The notes beneath the pieces were generated by a model. The model worked only from the letters and a program-made list of their open reading frames with translations, was not told the DNA's origin and ran no database searches. Source: Hexactinellida sp. DTS-2022 (lineage: Eukaryota; Porifera; Hexactinellida). Taken from it: a DNA stretch of 64,000 bases. The translations under genes and the position numbers were made by a program. Positions 1-12,695 of the stretch are shown one piece after another (the first letter of the stretch is position 1; each line of letters begins with the position of its first letter). Where the stretch lies: assembly GCA_028753945.1 (NCBI GenBank), contig JAPNXP010000001.1, positions 5,074,501 to 5,138,500 of the forward strand. Direction: 5' to 3'.

Positions 1-1047
1 GCTCTTCGAATCCATATTTGAGGAACTTGCGATGGACCCTTCATTGGTCGCCCGATTCGTCAAGAAGCCAGCTAGGGTCCCATGAGAAATACCATGTTTC
101 CGCTCCACGAATGGTCTCTTCGCTCCTGCATCAAGCTCCTTTAAATTTTCTTATTTTTCAGCAAAAGAAAAGCGCTTTCTATTGACACCTCCGCTCGAAT
201 CCATGACGATATATAGAAATGACATTGTACATACTAATGGCTTTAAATACGTTTTCATTTTGATAACAAGCCAGCTGTTGATTCATAACAGGAAAATTTT
301 AATTGGTTAATATTTAGATCAATGAAAACTCAATTATTCACTATTTAGACAAATCGAAAGTCGTAATATCTGATGGAATTTCTAGGCAGCGGGCATAGAA
401 ATATGTCGATAGATTCGATCTGTCGTTATTTGACAGGTCGTTATACCCGAGGTATGGTGTGTACAGAACACTGCTGCGGGTTTCTGGGCAAGAAATATAT
501 GTCGTTATAAGCGATTTGTCGCTAAACCCGATGTCGTTAAATCCAATGTTTACTGTACTAAATACAGATCTTAGTCACTGTCAGAAGTGATATACTGAGT
601 TTGTGGACTCTAGTGGACTAAATACGTATCTGAACGGGTGGACCAGGGGTAAAATACCCTGGTGTTGGCAGGTATAAAATTGGGTGTGGCTTAGTACACG
701 CGTATAATTACAGTTTACATGCAACTTTCAGATATTTTTCCGTTTTTATGAACCGTATCTAACCAGTTTTTTCAGCTTCTTAAGAATTACAAGTTATCTT
801 TTCCTTAGGATAACGGGGATTTCCCTGGATTCCCTGGATTTTCATTGCTAAATACCTGGGAAAAATTTTTTTTGATAATTATTTTCTTCAAGTATGACAT
901 TATTTGCATATTGAATGGTTATTTATTAACGGAAATACGTATAGGCAAATATAATTTGAAAAAATCCCTGGATATTCGATGAAATCCCTATATCCCTGGA
1001 TACTTTGTAAGTATGACTAGTTCATCGTAGCTCCATTATGTTCGGAT
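1..1047. other. Intergenic, no gene seen
   Basis: AT-rich stretch with no convincing open frame. Between 810 and 1005 short phrases on 'ccctggat' recur several times, which suggests old repeat debris, but I cannot define ends. Confidence 0.4.
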
Positions 1048-1841
1048 AAATTCTGACGGATGGAAAAGCTGTACCCCTGAAAAATTGGAAGAGCATTTCC
1101 AGAAATGATCCTCATCCTGGAAGCCAAAGAGCAGCTATTATTAACATTTCATTCGTGGATTGCCCAGACATGTTTACGAAAACATTTTCTCAATTAGTTG
1201 AACGGGCTCAATTAGTTGAGCGGATGAATGAAGAGGCGTCACTTCGAAGCTCTGAAGAGGTGGCTGCAGAGATGCAGCGGTCCGGCAATTGCATGAACCG
1301 GACCGGACCGTAATTGATTTTTTCTGGACGGTCCAGACCGTATGATCAAAATATTGAAGCGGTTCAGAACGTTAAATCCCTTATTTGGAAGGGATTTATC
1401 CACTTGTGTTTATGAGATACTTATTACTTATGTGCTTGTAAACAATGGGCAATAACGGATTGGACCCTGATCGTTTGTCCAAACTAGGATGAGTCCAGAC
1501 CGTTAAATCGATAATTTGGACCGGTCCAGACCGCACTTGAAAAGAAACGGAACGGATCGACTGGAAACCGGTCGATCCGGTTCAGACCGCTGCATTTCTG
1601 ATTGGCTGTCGTTAGCTCTAGCATTTCGATCGATAATTTGCAAGCGGTAACCGCGAATAAAGAAGCGAGTGAAAAAAACATTTCACAAGCGGCTATCAAT
1701 GAAGCGGTTAAGGTTATTACAGAAAAGTTGGGGGTAACATCTGATGAAATCACGTGTACGGTACAGAGAGGAGTAGGTGGACGATCCTTTGTCGAAAATA
1801 AGAAACTTTCCTATATTAAGTGCTTCGTGTGTGGGATTTAA
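1048..1841 (+). pseudogene. Interrupted open frame split by a hAT-like insert
   Basis: An open frame runs from about 1048 through a Met at 1170 (MFTKTFSQLVERAQLVERM...) to 1266. After removing the insert at 1267-1600 it resumes in frame at 1609 and continues (VVSSSISIDNLQAVTANKEA...) to a stop at 1839-1841. The downstream half ends in a CFVCG motif and contains a Gly-rich GVGG segment. I do not recognise the family. The frame being restored by removing a duplication-flanked element argues that this was coding sequence, either of a host gene exon or an older transposon. No full-length gene is visible upstream, so I treat it as a relic. Confidence 0.45.
1267..1600. mobile_element. hAT-like MITE, 334 bp
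   Basis: Terminal inverted repeats begin CAGAGATGCAGCGGTC at the left and, on the complementary strand, CAGAAATGCAGCGGTC at the right. Flanks GGTGGCTG (1259-1266) and ATTGGCTG (1601-1608) match at six of eight positions, as a worn 8-bp target duplication. The interior is rich in 'ggtccagaccg' phrases. CAG ends and 8-bp duplications are the pattern of the hAT superfamily. Confidence 0.6.
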
Positions 1842-1842
1842 T

Positions 1843-1966
1843 AAAATCCAAAATTGCAGCCTGTGCCGACGCATGTTCCTTTGGTGGCACTATATTTTGA
1901 TGGTGGTTTATTGATAGTGCCTCCAAAAGGAACATGCTGTCGGCACAGGCTGCAATTTTGGATTTT
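1843..1966. repeat. Hairpin A, copy 1
   Basis: Two ~50-bp arms beginning AAAATCCAAAATTGCAGCCT and ending with its complement enclose a ~20-bp loop. It is inverted relative to the array copies: the 'ag' asymmetry next to GTCGG sits in the right arm here. Confidence 0.85.
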
Positions 1967-2235
1967 TTGCATATGTCATCATCACCATGAAGGTGTTAAA
2001 TTATTTCAGAAGGCATCGGCCCTTAGAGTGGTGGAAGTTTCCATTTAGCTCACTTCATTTTAGAGATATTTAAGTTTGAGTAGAATATAATAGCTGATGA
2101 CTCAGCATTTTTTATATCAGTGTTGGGTGATCACCCAACGCCAACACACCCATTTGAATTATAGAATTCACAAAATTGTAAAAACACATTTTTTAACGAT
2201 GTCATCATCACCTCAACTCCTCAAGGTGTCAAAAC

Positions 2236-2834
2236 CAGGGCCGTCGAGAGGGGGGGGGGTAGGCGGGGTAATTACCCCGGGGCCCGGGCCCCCAAGGGGG
2301 CCCGAGAAACTCTGTCTGTCAAGGTATCATGGACTTTATTGGCTGTATTAAGTAGACAAGTCAAGGGTAAAATACAGACTTTGCTGGGCAGAGTAATACC
2401 TTGGTTATTTAATCCTTCCTAGAAACCCAGTCCTGACTTACTTTGTATCAGTTATAAAAATTTTCCATAACTAACTGAGTTTACGGGATCCGATCCAAAC
2501 GCAGCCACGAGTAAATAGGCTAACAACATTTTTGTTTATTTGACTGTTTAGAACAATAAGTCACAACCTGTGATGTCTTCTTATCTACATAAATCTGGTG
2601 CAAAAATCCTCTATATCATAAACTCTATAGCTATATAGGCTAATATAGCTATTTCAAAATTCATAAAATATACGAGTAAATAGGATTTAATTTATTTAAA
2701 ATTGTAAATATATATAATACGAATGCGATAGTTTGGGTTTAGTTTATACACTTACGATAACGGACCTAAAATATCAGAGGGGGCCCGCACCCAAAATTAT
2801 GACCCGGAGCCCGCTAGCGCTCTCAACGGCCCTG
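2236..2834. mobile_element. hAT-like MITE, 599 bp, with perfect 8-bp target duplication
   Basis: Ends are CAGGGCCGTCGAGAG and CTCTCAACGGCCCTG, an inverted repeat with one mismatch. The flanks are identical: GTCAAAAC at 2228-2235 and 2835-2842. The uninterrupted site is seen in other copies of the host repeat. There is no coding sequence; a G-run and C-run near 2250-2305 can pair. Confidence 0.85.
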
Positions 2835-3203
2835 GTCAAAACCCACTTGTATAGGTGGTACGTGCCATAAGGACCAATTGATAAATTGAAAGTTTGTTTC
2901 TATCTTCTATAATATCTGAGATTTATGATATTTAATTAATTATTATAAATAATTATTAATATTATTTATAATTTAATTAACACCAATTTCAATGTCAACT
3001 TAAATTTATTAAGTTTGATTATTTTGTCATAAATAATTAATTAATTAATTTGGCTATCAAATTTCAATTCCGCACACTCGATAGCCCCTAATAAACAATT
3101 GGAAGCATCTATATAAGTCATACGTATCTGACGGAATTAATTATAATTAATTACGTCAGTATATTCACAGTGCAAGAGTATTCTTGCAGAAGGAAATATA
3201 ATC

Positions 3204-3360
3204 CAGGGCCGTAGCCACTGGCCGGTTGGTCAGGTTTCAACCTGACCACAATGGGCACCACTTGGTCAGGTTGGACAGGTTAACCTGACCACTTGGTCCT
3301 GTTGGTACTGTATCCAGCCCGGTCTAACCGGACCACTTTTATTTGGTGGCTACGGCCCTG
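3204..3360. mobile_element. Small TIR element, 157 bp
   Basis: Ends CAGGGCCGTAGCCAC and GTGGCTACGGCCCTG are perfect inverted repeats. The 5-bp string TAATC flanks both sides (3199-3203 and 3361-3365), and the uninterrupted site is present in related copies near 6554-6575. The interior repeats 'ggtcaggtt' and 'aacctgacca' in both orientations. Superfamily uncertain (hAT-like ends, short duplication). Confidence 0.75.
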
Positions 3361-3913
3361 TAATCACATAATCTGTCGTTGTTATGGAATGTAAAATCTC
3401 GGTTTTCAATTGGAAAATAGAAGCCTACTCGATCCCACAAGTTGAATCAATATAATAATCACAAGTTGAAACAATAGAATTAAATTTAACACTTTCAATT
3501 GAACTGAAGTGTTAGTAAACAATGGAAACTTGCAACTCTATTGTGGCACAAACGAAACCCAATTTAAAAATTCGTGCACTGTGAAAAGGTGTAGAATTTA
3601 ATTCTCTATCGAATGCATATAAATTGAATATTCGGGTACTATTTATTGTACCTGTTTTAATATTAAACAGGTGCAAAAATGTGTCCATAAAAATGTAATC
3701 AAAAATCGTGACCCCAGGTGCACATCTGTAACCCATGAGACATATCGTGAAAATTTGGGCTCTTAGTTAATTAAACTCTGTTCTGTGGAGAGGATACGGA
3801 AGGACTGAGATTAGAACTGGGCCACTATACTATAGTATAGTCGGCACAGTAATAATATACCAAAGCAGTAAGATTAGAACTGGGCCACTATACTATAGTA
3901 TAGTCGGCACAGT

Positions 3914-5152
3914 AAAAATATAGTATTGAATTTACTTCGAAAACATCCCTGGTTGATCATAGATTTAGCGTATAATTCGCACTCGCACTTATTAATCAAC
4001 TTAGCTTTAGTTTAGTAGTTTAACAGGCTGCTCGTTCGCGGTACGCGCGTCTTTACAACTTGTACTCGGGCCTGCGGCCCTCGCTTGTATCCAAATCAAT
4101 TACCTTTTCATATGTTGTGCTGGTTGTATTTAAATATTGTGAAATATAACGAAAAATTAACGAAAATTATACATCCCCTCTTATCTCACGTTTTTTGCCA
4201 TTTTGTAATAAAAATACGGTCTGTAAGTCTGTAACATTCGTAATCCTTCTCCCCGTTGGAAGCGTTACGTAAAGTTCGAAGGCCTCATACACAGGCTGAT
4301 TATATTACGGGAAATCATGTAAGAATTATTTTAACATCCCGCTACCATATGCACAAATGACTGTTATATAGAGTGACATTTAGCAGATTTACTAAACAGC
4401 ATATATGTAGCAGAGCAGGGAATCCGAACCTCATTCAGCTGTGGCCCCCTAAGCAGTAGTATATTTATACCCATGGTTCCCAGTTTTAGGTTATAATGAC
4501 AAATAAAATTAACCACCCACTTAGTGTTTATTAGATTAGGCATCTAGAATCCTAGTTACATAAGCAGTCACTCCCCTACTTAGACTGAGTACAGCTTATC
4601 TTATTAGTGTATTTTCCCACTGTTTGCTTGACGTTACTCATTAATTGTTAGTGATTGTCTTGACGACTAATTAACCTTGTAACAGGGGGCTGAAATTTTT
4701 TTGGGGGACCATTATCTAGATGTGTCATTACAATAAAGTGAGCGAAAGCTCAATCTATCCTTATTCAAAGTTATCGTAGAAAATTTGGGGGGGGGGGGCT
4801 AGATATAATTTTTGGGGGACCAGGCCCCCCCATGGCTACGCCCATGGATGTTGCAATGTGACCACGTTGATAAAGTTGAGAGTTTGAGAAACCCAGATCT
4901 AAAATATAATATTTCTCCATTTCCTATTAAATGCGTTGGTATAGTGGTGCCCAAGTGGCGGACCGCGGACCCGGATCTTTAATCGATTTAATCCGGACCG
5001 AACTGTCCGCGATGGATTCATCTGTCAATTACACTAACCGTCCAAAAGTATTTCAACAACAATATTTTGAATTCATACATTCAAGCTTCTATCAGCATAA
5101 TACATTACTAGATGCTTCAAAATGGATGTTGACATAAAATGATATGTTAAGT
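3914..5152. other. Intergenic repeats, no gene seen
   Basis: No supported gene. Segments at 4015-4080 (GC-rich hairpin-forming) and 4685-4850 (long G-run at about 4785-4798, then C-run and the phrase 'ccatggctacgccc') look like worn transposable-element ends without clear partners. Confidence 0.4.
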
Positions 5153-5174
5153 CATAGCCTACTAAACTCAGGCC
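5153..5174 (+). repeat. Left terminal inverted repeat of the P-like element
   Basis: 22 bp, beginning CATAGCCTACTAAACTCAGG, preceded by the target duplication GTTAAGT. Confidence 0.8.
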
Positions 5175-6061
5175 TAACAAGTGAATGTGAAATGTTGACC
5201 AAGGATGGAAACGAAGTCATTAACTAAGTTTCTCAAATTTGGTGGCATAGTTTCTAATTATGTCTGCTGTCAACTTTAATCATTGTGGTTGTGAAAAAAA
5301 TATTTTGATCACCCATAATATTTATACACATCTTAAATATATTATAAAACATTTCCTATTTAGTTCATTCTTTGCTACGTACAATTGAAAATTGTAATAA
5401 TTATATCAATTTATACTAGGACTGTTTAAGAAAACATTTATGAATTTTTACTGTGCCGACTATACTATAGTATAGTGGCCCAGTATTGATCTTACTGCCT
5501 TTAATATATTTTTTACTGTGCCAACTATACTATAGTATAGTGGCCCAGTATTAGAATCACTGCCTTTATTATTATTACTGTGCCGACTATACTATAGTAT
5601 AGTGGCCCAGTATTGGTCTTAGTGCTTTGGTATATTATTATTATTATCCTTCCGTAGATCGTCCACAGAACAGAGTTTAACTAACTAAGAGCCCCAAATT
5701 TCAGGATATGTGTCTCATGGGTTACAGATGTGCACCTGGGGTCACGATTTTTTATCACATTTTTTTGACCACATTTTTTGACCTGTTTAATGTTAGAAAA
5801 AGAACAATAAATAGTCCGCGAATAATCAATTTATATGCATTCGATGGAGAATTTAATTCTACACCTTTTCACAGTGCACGAATTTTTAAATTGGGTTTCG
5901 TTTGTGCCACAATTGAGTTCAAATTCCCTTTGTTTACTAACACTTCAGTTCAATTGAAAGTGTTAAATCTAATTCTATTGTTTCAACTCGTTATTACTGT
6001 GCCGACTATACTATAGTATAGTGGCCCAGTATTGGTCTTAGTGCTTTGGTATATTATTATT
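5175..6061. repeat. Palindrome B cluster in the left arm of the P-like element
   Basis: Four copies of a 35-bp near-palindrome, ACTGTGCCGACTATACTATA followed by its pairing half GTATAGTGGCCCAGT, lie at 5450-5484, 5515-5549, 5577-5611 and 5996-6030; a fifth at 6062-6096 begins the array. Between them are short, AT-rich spacers and part of a composite unit. The segment 5175-5449 shows no feature. Confidence 0.75.
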
Positions 6062-7192
6062 ACTGTGCCGACTATACTATAGTATAGTGGCCCAGTATTG
6101 GTCTTAGTGCTTTGGTTATTATTGGTCCGTAGATCCTCCACAGAACAGAGTTTTAGTAACTAAGAACTGAAATTTTCAGGATATGTGTCTCATGAGTTAC
6201 AGATGTGCACCTGGGGTCACGATTTTTTATTACATTTTTTTGGACACATTTTTGCACCTGTTTAATATTAGAAAAAGAACAATAAATTGTGCGAGAATAT
6301 TCAATTTATATGCATTCGATAGAGAATTAAATTTTACACCTTTTCACAGTGCACGAATTTTCAAATTGCGCTTCGTTTGTGCCACAATTGAGTTGCAAGT
6401 TTCCTTTGTTTACTAACACTTCAGTTCAATTGAAGTGTTAAATCGAATTCTATTGTTTCAACTTGTAATAATTATATTGATTCAACTTGTGAGATCGAGT
6501 AGGCTTCTATTTTCTAATTAAACCTAAGATTTTACATTCCACAACAACGACAGATTAAGTGATTATATTTATTTCTGCGAGAATATTCTTGCACTGTTAA
6601 TAGACTGACGTAATTAATTATAATTAATTCAGTCAGTATATGACTTATATAGATGCTTCCAATTTGTGTATTAGGGGTTATCGAGTGTGCGGAATTGAAA
6701 TTTGATTACCAAATTAATTAATTAATTATTTATGACAAAATAATTAACTTAATAATTGTAAGTTGACATTGAAATTGGTGTTATATTATAAATAATATTA
6801 ATAATTATTTATACTAATTAATTAAATATCATAAATCTCAGAATTCAAATAAGATAGAAACAAACTTCCAATTTATCAATTGGTCCTTATGGTACGTGCC
6901 ACCTATACAAGTGGGTATTGACACCTTGAGGTGATGATGACATCGTTAAAAAAATGTGTTTTTACAATTTTGTTAATTCGATATTTATAATGGGTTAGTT
7001 GATGTTGGGTGATGACCCAACACTCACATAAAAAATGCTGAGTCATCAGCTATTATATTCTACTGAAACTTGAATATCTCTCAAATGAAGTGAGCTAAAT
7101 GGAAACTTCCACCACTCTAAGGGTCGTAGCCTTCTGAAACACCTTTCTGAAATAATTTAACACCTTCAAAGTGATGATGACTTGGCGAAAAA

Positions 7193-7315
7193 AAAATCCA
7201 AAATTGCAGCATGTGCCGACAGCATGTTTCTTTGGAGGCACTATCAATAAACATCCAACAAAATATAGTGCCACCAAAGGAACATGCGTCGGCACAGGCT
7301 GCAATTTTGGATTTT
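7193..7315. repeat. Hairpin A, copy 2
   Basis: Terminates unit 1. The left arm reads 'gcagcatgtgccgac' where the right arm retains the complement of 'gcagcctgtgccgac', so this copy has lost perfect pairing at a few sites. The mismatches are shared with the copy at 9651. Confidence 0.85.
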
Positions 7316-8393
7316 ATTATCCTTCCGTATCCACTCCACAGAACAGAGTTATATTTACTAAGAACTGAAATTTTCAGGATAAGTGTCTCATGGGTTACAG
7401 ATGTGTACCTGGGGTCACGATTTTTTATCACATTTTTTTGGACACATTTTTGCACCTGTTTAATATTGAAACAGGAACAATAAATAGTACCCGAAAATTA
7501 AATTTATATGCATTCGATAGAGAATTAAATTCTACACCTTTTCATAGTGCACGAATTTTCAAATTGTACTTAGTTTGTGCCACAATTGAGTTGCAAGTTT
7601 CCTTTGTTTACTAACACTTCAGTACAATTGAAAGTGTTAAATCTAATTCTATTGTTTCAACTCGTTATTATCATATTGATTCAACTTGTGAGATCGAGTA
7701 GGCTTCTATTTTCCAATTTAAAACTAAGATTCTACATTCCATAACAACGACAGATTATGTGATTATATTTCCTTCTGCAAGAATACTCTTACACTGTTAA
7801 TATACTGACGTAATTAATAATAATTAATTAAGTCAGTATATGACTTATATAGATGCTCCCAATTTGTTTATTAGGGGTTATCGAGTGTGTGGAATTGAAA
7901 TTTGATAGCCAAATTAATTAATTAATTATTTATGACAAAATAATTAAACTTAATAATTGTAAGTTGACATTGAAATTGGTGTTAAATTATAAATAATATT
8001 AATAATTATTTATACTAATTAATTAAATATCATAAATCTCAGAAATCAAATAAGGTAGAAACAAACTTCCAATTTATCAATTGATCCTTATGCCACGTAA
8101 CACCTCTACAAATGGGTCTTGACACCTTGAGGTGATGATGACATCGTCAAAAAAATGTGTTTTTACAATTTTGTTAATTCGATATTTAAAATGGGTTAGT
8201 TGATGTTGGGTGATGACCCAACACTCACATAAAAAATGCTGAGTCATCAGCTATTGTATTCTACTCAAACTTGAATATCTCTAAAATGAAGCGAGCTAAA
8301 TGGAAACTTCCACCACTCTAAGGGTCGATGCCTTCTGAAATACCTTTTTGAAATAATTTAACACCTTCATAGTGATGATGACATGGCGAAAAA

Positions 8394-8516
8394 AAAATCC
8401 AAAATTGCAGCCTGTGCCGACAGCATGTTCCTTTGGAGGCACTATCAATAAACCACCACCAAAATCTAGTGCCACCAAAGGAACATGCGTCGGCACAGGC
8501 TGCAATTTTGGATTTT
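8394..8516. repeat. Hairpin A, copy 3
   Basis: Terminates unit 2. The arms pair almost fully; the loop is 'caataaaccaccaccaaa'. Confidence 0.85.
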
Positions 8517-9650
8517 ATTACTGTGCCGACTATACTATAGTATAGTGGCCCAGTATTGGTCTTAGTGCTTTGGTTATTATTGGTCCGTAGATCCTCCACA
8601 GAACAGAGTTTTAGTAACTAAGAACTGAAATTTTCAGGATATGTGTCTCATGAGTTACAGATGTGCACCTGGGGTCACGATTTTTTATTACATTTTTTTG
8701 GACACATTTTTGCACCTGTTTAATATTAGAAAAAGAACAATAAATTGTGCGAGAATATTCAATTTATATGCATTCGATAGAGAATTAAATTTTACACCTT
8801 TTCACAGTGCACGAATTTTCAAATTGCGCTTCGTTTGTGCCACAATTGAGTTGCAAGTTTCCTTTGTTTACTAACACTTCAGTTCAATTGAAGTGTTAAA
8901 TCGAATTCTATTGTTTCAACTTGTAATAATTATATTGATTCAACTTGTGAGATCGAGTAGGCTTCTATTTTCTAATTAAACCTAAGATTTTACATTCCAC
9001 AACAACGACAGATTAAGTGATTATATTTATTTCTGCGAGAATATTCTTGCACTGTTAATAGACTGACGTAATTAATTATAATTAATTCAGTCAGTATATG
9101 ACTTATATAGATGCTTCCAATTTGTGTATTAGGGGTTATCGAGTGTGCGGAATTTAAATTTGATTACCAAATTAATTAATTAATTATTTATGACAAAATA
9201 ATTAACTTAAATATTGTAAGTTGACATTGAAATTGGTGTTATATTATAAATAATATTAATAATTATTTATACTAATTAATTAAATATCATAAATCTCAGA
9301 ATTCAAATAAGATAGAAACAAACTTCCAATTTATCAATTGGTCCTTATGGTACGTGCCACCTATACAAGTGGGTATTGACACCTTGAGGTGATGATGACA
9401 TCGTTAAAAAAATGTGTTTTTACAATTTTGTTAATTCGATATTTATAATGGGTTAGTTGATGTTGGGTGATGACCCAACACTCACATAAAAAATGCTGAG
9501 TCATCAGCTATTATATTCTACTGAAACTTGAATATCTCTCAAATGAAGTGAGCTAAATGGAAACCTCCACCACTCTAAGGGTCGTAGCCTTCTGAAACAC
9601 CTTTCTGAAATAATTTAACACCTTCAAAGTGATGATGACTTGGCGAAAAA

Positions 9651-9773
9651 AAAATCCAAAATTGCAGCATGTGCCGACAGCATGTTTCTTTGGAGGCACT
9701 ATCAATAAACATCCAACAAAATATAGTGCCACCAAAGGAACATGCGTCGGCACAGGCTGCAATTTTGGATTTT
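9651..9773. repeat. Hairpin A, copy 4
   Basis: Terminates unit 3 and appears identical to the copy at 7193-7315, as expected for the 2458-bp duplication. Confidence 0.85.
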
Positions 9774-10635
9774 TTTTATTATTATTTATATTATTATTTT
9801 TTCTCCGTAGACGGTGCCCTGGCCAGAGCTTTATGGTTGATGGGCTGAAACTTGGCATGTAGGTTCGGAGTCGACGTCTAATTTGCACCTGGGGTTACGA
9901 TTTTTTATTAACAAATTTTTGACACATCTTTAACACCTTTCAAATTTTGTCTGGTCCATAACTCAAAAGTTGTTTTACTAAACCCCCAAATTTTATTTCA
10001 CATTTGGACTCGCCATAGAATTCTGCGTCTGATGGGACAAGAAAGTTTCGCATAAAGGGGTCAATTTCTGCCATAAATGGGCGTTGAAATTTCTTTGTTT
10101 ACTCACACTTCAATTTCAGTAAAACTGTGAAATCTAATTCCATTGTTTCAACTTGTAATAATTATATTGATTTAACTTGTTAAATCCTACTCTATTGATT
10201 CAACTTGCGATAATTATATTGATTCAACTTATAAATTCCAGCTGGCTTCTATTTAATTGTAGCATTACTATACAATGGATTAAATTAAATTAATTTATAT
10301 AAGGAATTTGTTGACTTTACTCAACTAACCGTGGATAACATTGCTAAAATAAATAACTAATAATTTAATTTATTATCATTAAGTAATGAATGAATGGCAT
10401 TAAACTAAAGATGGTTTATGATAGAACCGTTAAGATTTTACATTCCACAACAACGACAGATTAAGTGATTATATTTATTTCGGCGAGAATATTCTTTTTG
10501 CACAATTAATGTACTGACGTAATTTATTATAATTAATTCCTTTTGTATTTAACTTATAGAATTTTCCAATTGGATTATTGGGGTTATCGAGTGCGCTGAA
10601 TTCAAATATGATAGTGAAATTCGATTTAAATTAAT

Positions 10636-10756
10636 AAAATCCAAAATTGCAGCTGTGCCGACAGCATGTTCCATTGGAGGCACTATCAATAAGCCAACAC
10701 CAAAATATAGTGCCACCAAAGGAACATGCGTCGGCACAGCTGCAATTTTGGATTTT
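10636..10756. repeat. Hairpin A, copy 5, with matched deletion in both arms
   Basis: Terminates unit 4. The left arm has 'gcagctgtgcc' and the right arm 'ggcacagctgc': the same C is missing from both arms compared with the other copies, preserving the stem. Confidence 0.85.
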
Positions 10757-11492
10757 TATTATTATTTTTATTATTTTTTCTCCGTAGACGGTGCCCTGGC
10801 CAGAGCTTTATAGTTGATGGGCTTAAACTTTGCATGTAGGTGCGATGGGACCGTCTAATTTGCACCTGGGGGAACGATTTTTGATTAAGAAATTTTTGAC
10901 ACATCTTTAACACCTTTCAAAATTTGTCTGGTCCATAACACAAAATATGTTTTACTAAACCCCCAAATTTTATTTAACATTTGGATTCACCATAAAATTC
11001 CGCGTCTGATGGGAGAAGAAAACTTTCAATAAAGAGTTTTGTTTCTGCCATAAATGGGGGTTGAAATTTCTTTGTTTACTCACACTTCAGTTTCAGTATA
11101 ACTGTTAAATCTAATTCCATTGTTTCAACTTGTAATAATTATATTGATTTAACTTGTTAAATCCTACTCTATTGATTCAACTTGCGATAATTATATTGAT
11201 TCAACTTATAAATTCCAGCTGGCTTCTATTTAATTGTAGCAATACTATACAATGGATTAAATTAAATTAATTTATATAAGGAATTTGTTGACTTTACTCA
11301 AATCACCGTGGATAACATTGCTAAAATAAATAACTAATAATATAATTTATTATCAATACATAATGAATGAATGGCAGTAAACTCAAGATGGTTTATGAGA
11401 GAAAAAAACTTCAAATTCACCATTCGTTCCTTGTGACTCCGACCAATTAACCAATGGTTCTTCACACCTTGGGCGTTGATGACTTGGCGAAA

Positions 11493-11615
11493 AAAATCCA
11501 AAATTGCAGCCTGCGCCGACAGCATGTTCCTTTGGAGGCACTATCAATAAACCACCAACAAAATATAGTGCCACCAAAGGAACATGCGTCGGCACAGGCT
11601 GCAATTTTGGATTTT
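11493..11615. repeat. Hairpin A, copy 6
   Basis: Terminates unit 5. The arms pair over ~50 bp with 'gcagcctgcgccgac' in the left arm. Confidence 0.85.
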
Positions 11616-12695
11616 TTATTATTAGTATTTATCCGTAGCCACTCCACAGAACAGAGTTTTTTCAACTAAGAGCCCAAATTTTTAGGTTGGGTGTCTCATG
11701 GGTTACAGATGTGCACCTGGGGTCACGATTTTTTACTACATTTTTTTGGACACATTTTTGCACCTGTTTAATATTAGAAAAAGAACAATAAATAGTGCAC
11801 AAATAATTAATTTATATGCATTCGATAGAGAATTAAATTCTACACCTTTTCACAGTGCACGAATTTTTAAATTGAGTTTCGTTTGTGCCACAATTCAGTT
11901 GCAAGTTTCCTTTGTTTACTAACACTTCAGTTCAATTGAAGTGTTAAATCGAATTCTATTGTTTCAACTTGTGATAATTATATTGATTCAACTTGTGAGA
12001 TCGAGTAGGCTTCTATTTTTTAATTGAAAACTAAGATTTTACATTCCATAACAACAACAGATTATGTGATTATATTTATTTCTGCTCAGAATATTCTTGA
12101 ACAATGGATACATGAGATATTTAATTCTAATTAATTCGCTCTGTGTTTAACTTAGAGAAACGGTTCCAATTAGATTATTGGGGAATCGAGTGCGCTGAAT
12201 TCAAATATGATAGTGAAATTAAATTTAAATTAATTATTATAGCAAATAATTGAACTTAATTAATTTTGATGTAAATAATATTGGTGTTAAATTATCTTAG
12301 ATTAATTAAATATTTAGACTAATTATCTAAATTTCATTAATCTCAGAAATGATACAAGATAGAAACAAAATATAAATTTATCAATTAGTCCTTATGGCAC
12401 GTACCACCTATACACATGGTTCTTGACACCTTGAGGTGATGATGACATCGTCAAAAAAATGTATTTTTACAATTTTGTTAATTCGATATTAAAAATGGGT
12501 CGGTTGGTTTTGGGTGATCAACCAACACGCACCTAAAAAATGCTGACTCATCACTTATTATATTCTACTGAAACTTGAATATCTTTGAAACGAAGCGAGC
12601 AAAATGGAAACTTCCACCACTCTAAGGGTCGTAGCCTTCTGAAACACCTTTCTGAAATAATTTAACACCTTTATAGATGATGACTTGGTGAAAAA

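Larger units (their letters stand above)
1843..3913 (-). repeat. Inverted copy of the palindrome-bounded composite repeat
   Basis: Read on the minus strand this is one unit of the repeat that forms the tandem array at 6062-12818. It has hairpin A at its left edge (1843-1966), the same conserved body, and two copies of the small palindrome B at its right edge (3816-3850 and 3879-3913). It is interrupted by inserts at 2236-2834 and 3204-3360. It lies outside the P-like element, so the unit exists independently in the genome. Confidence 0.75.

Noticed and set aside
2941..3060. TTAATTAA-rich block as a replication origin or matrix site
   Set aside because: It is part of the composite repeat body and recurs in each unit; no independent evidence of function.
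7095..9888. Frames starting MQPVPTHVPLVALYF on the minus strand
   Set aside because: They are translations of the hairpin arms, present in every hairpin copy and open in both directions by symmetry.
5708..11922. Recurrent ~75-102-codon frames in the composite repeat (GYRCAPGVTIF...)
   Set aside because: They follow from near-identical repeat copies. Differences between copies are mostly amino-acid-changing, lengths vary, and there is no start-codon context or domain.
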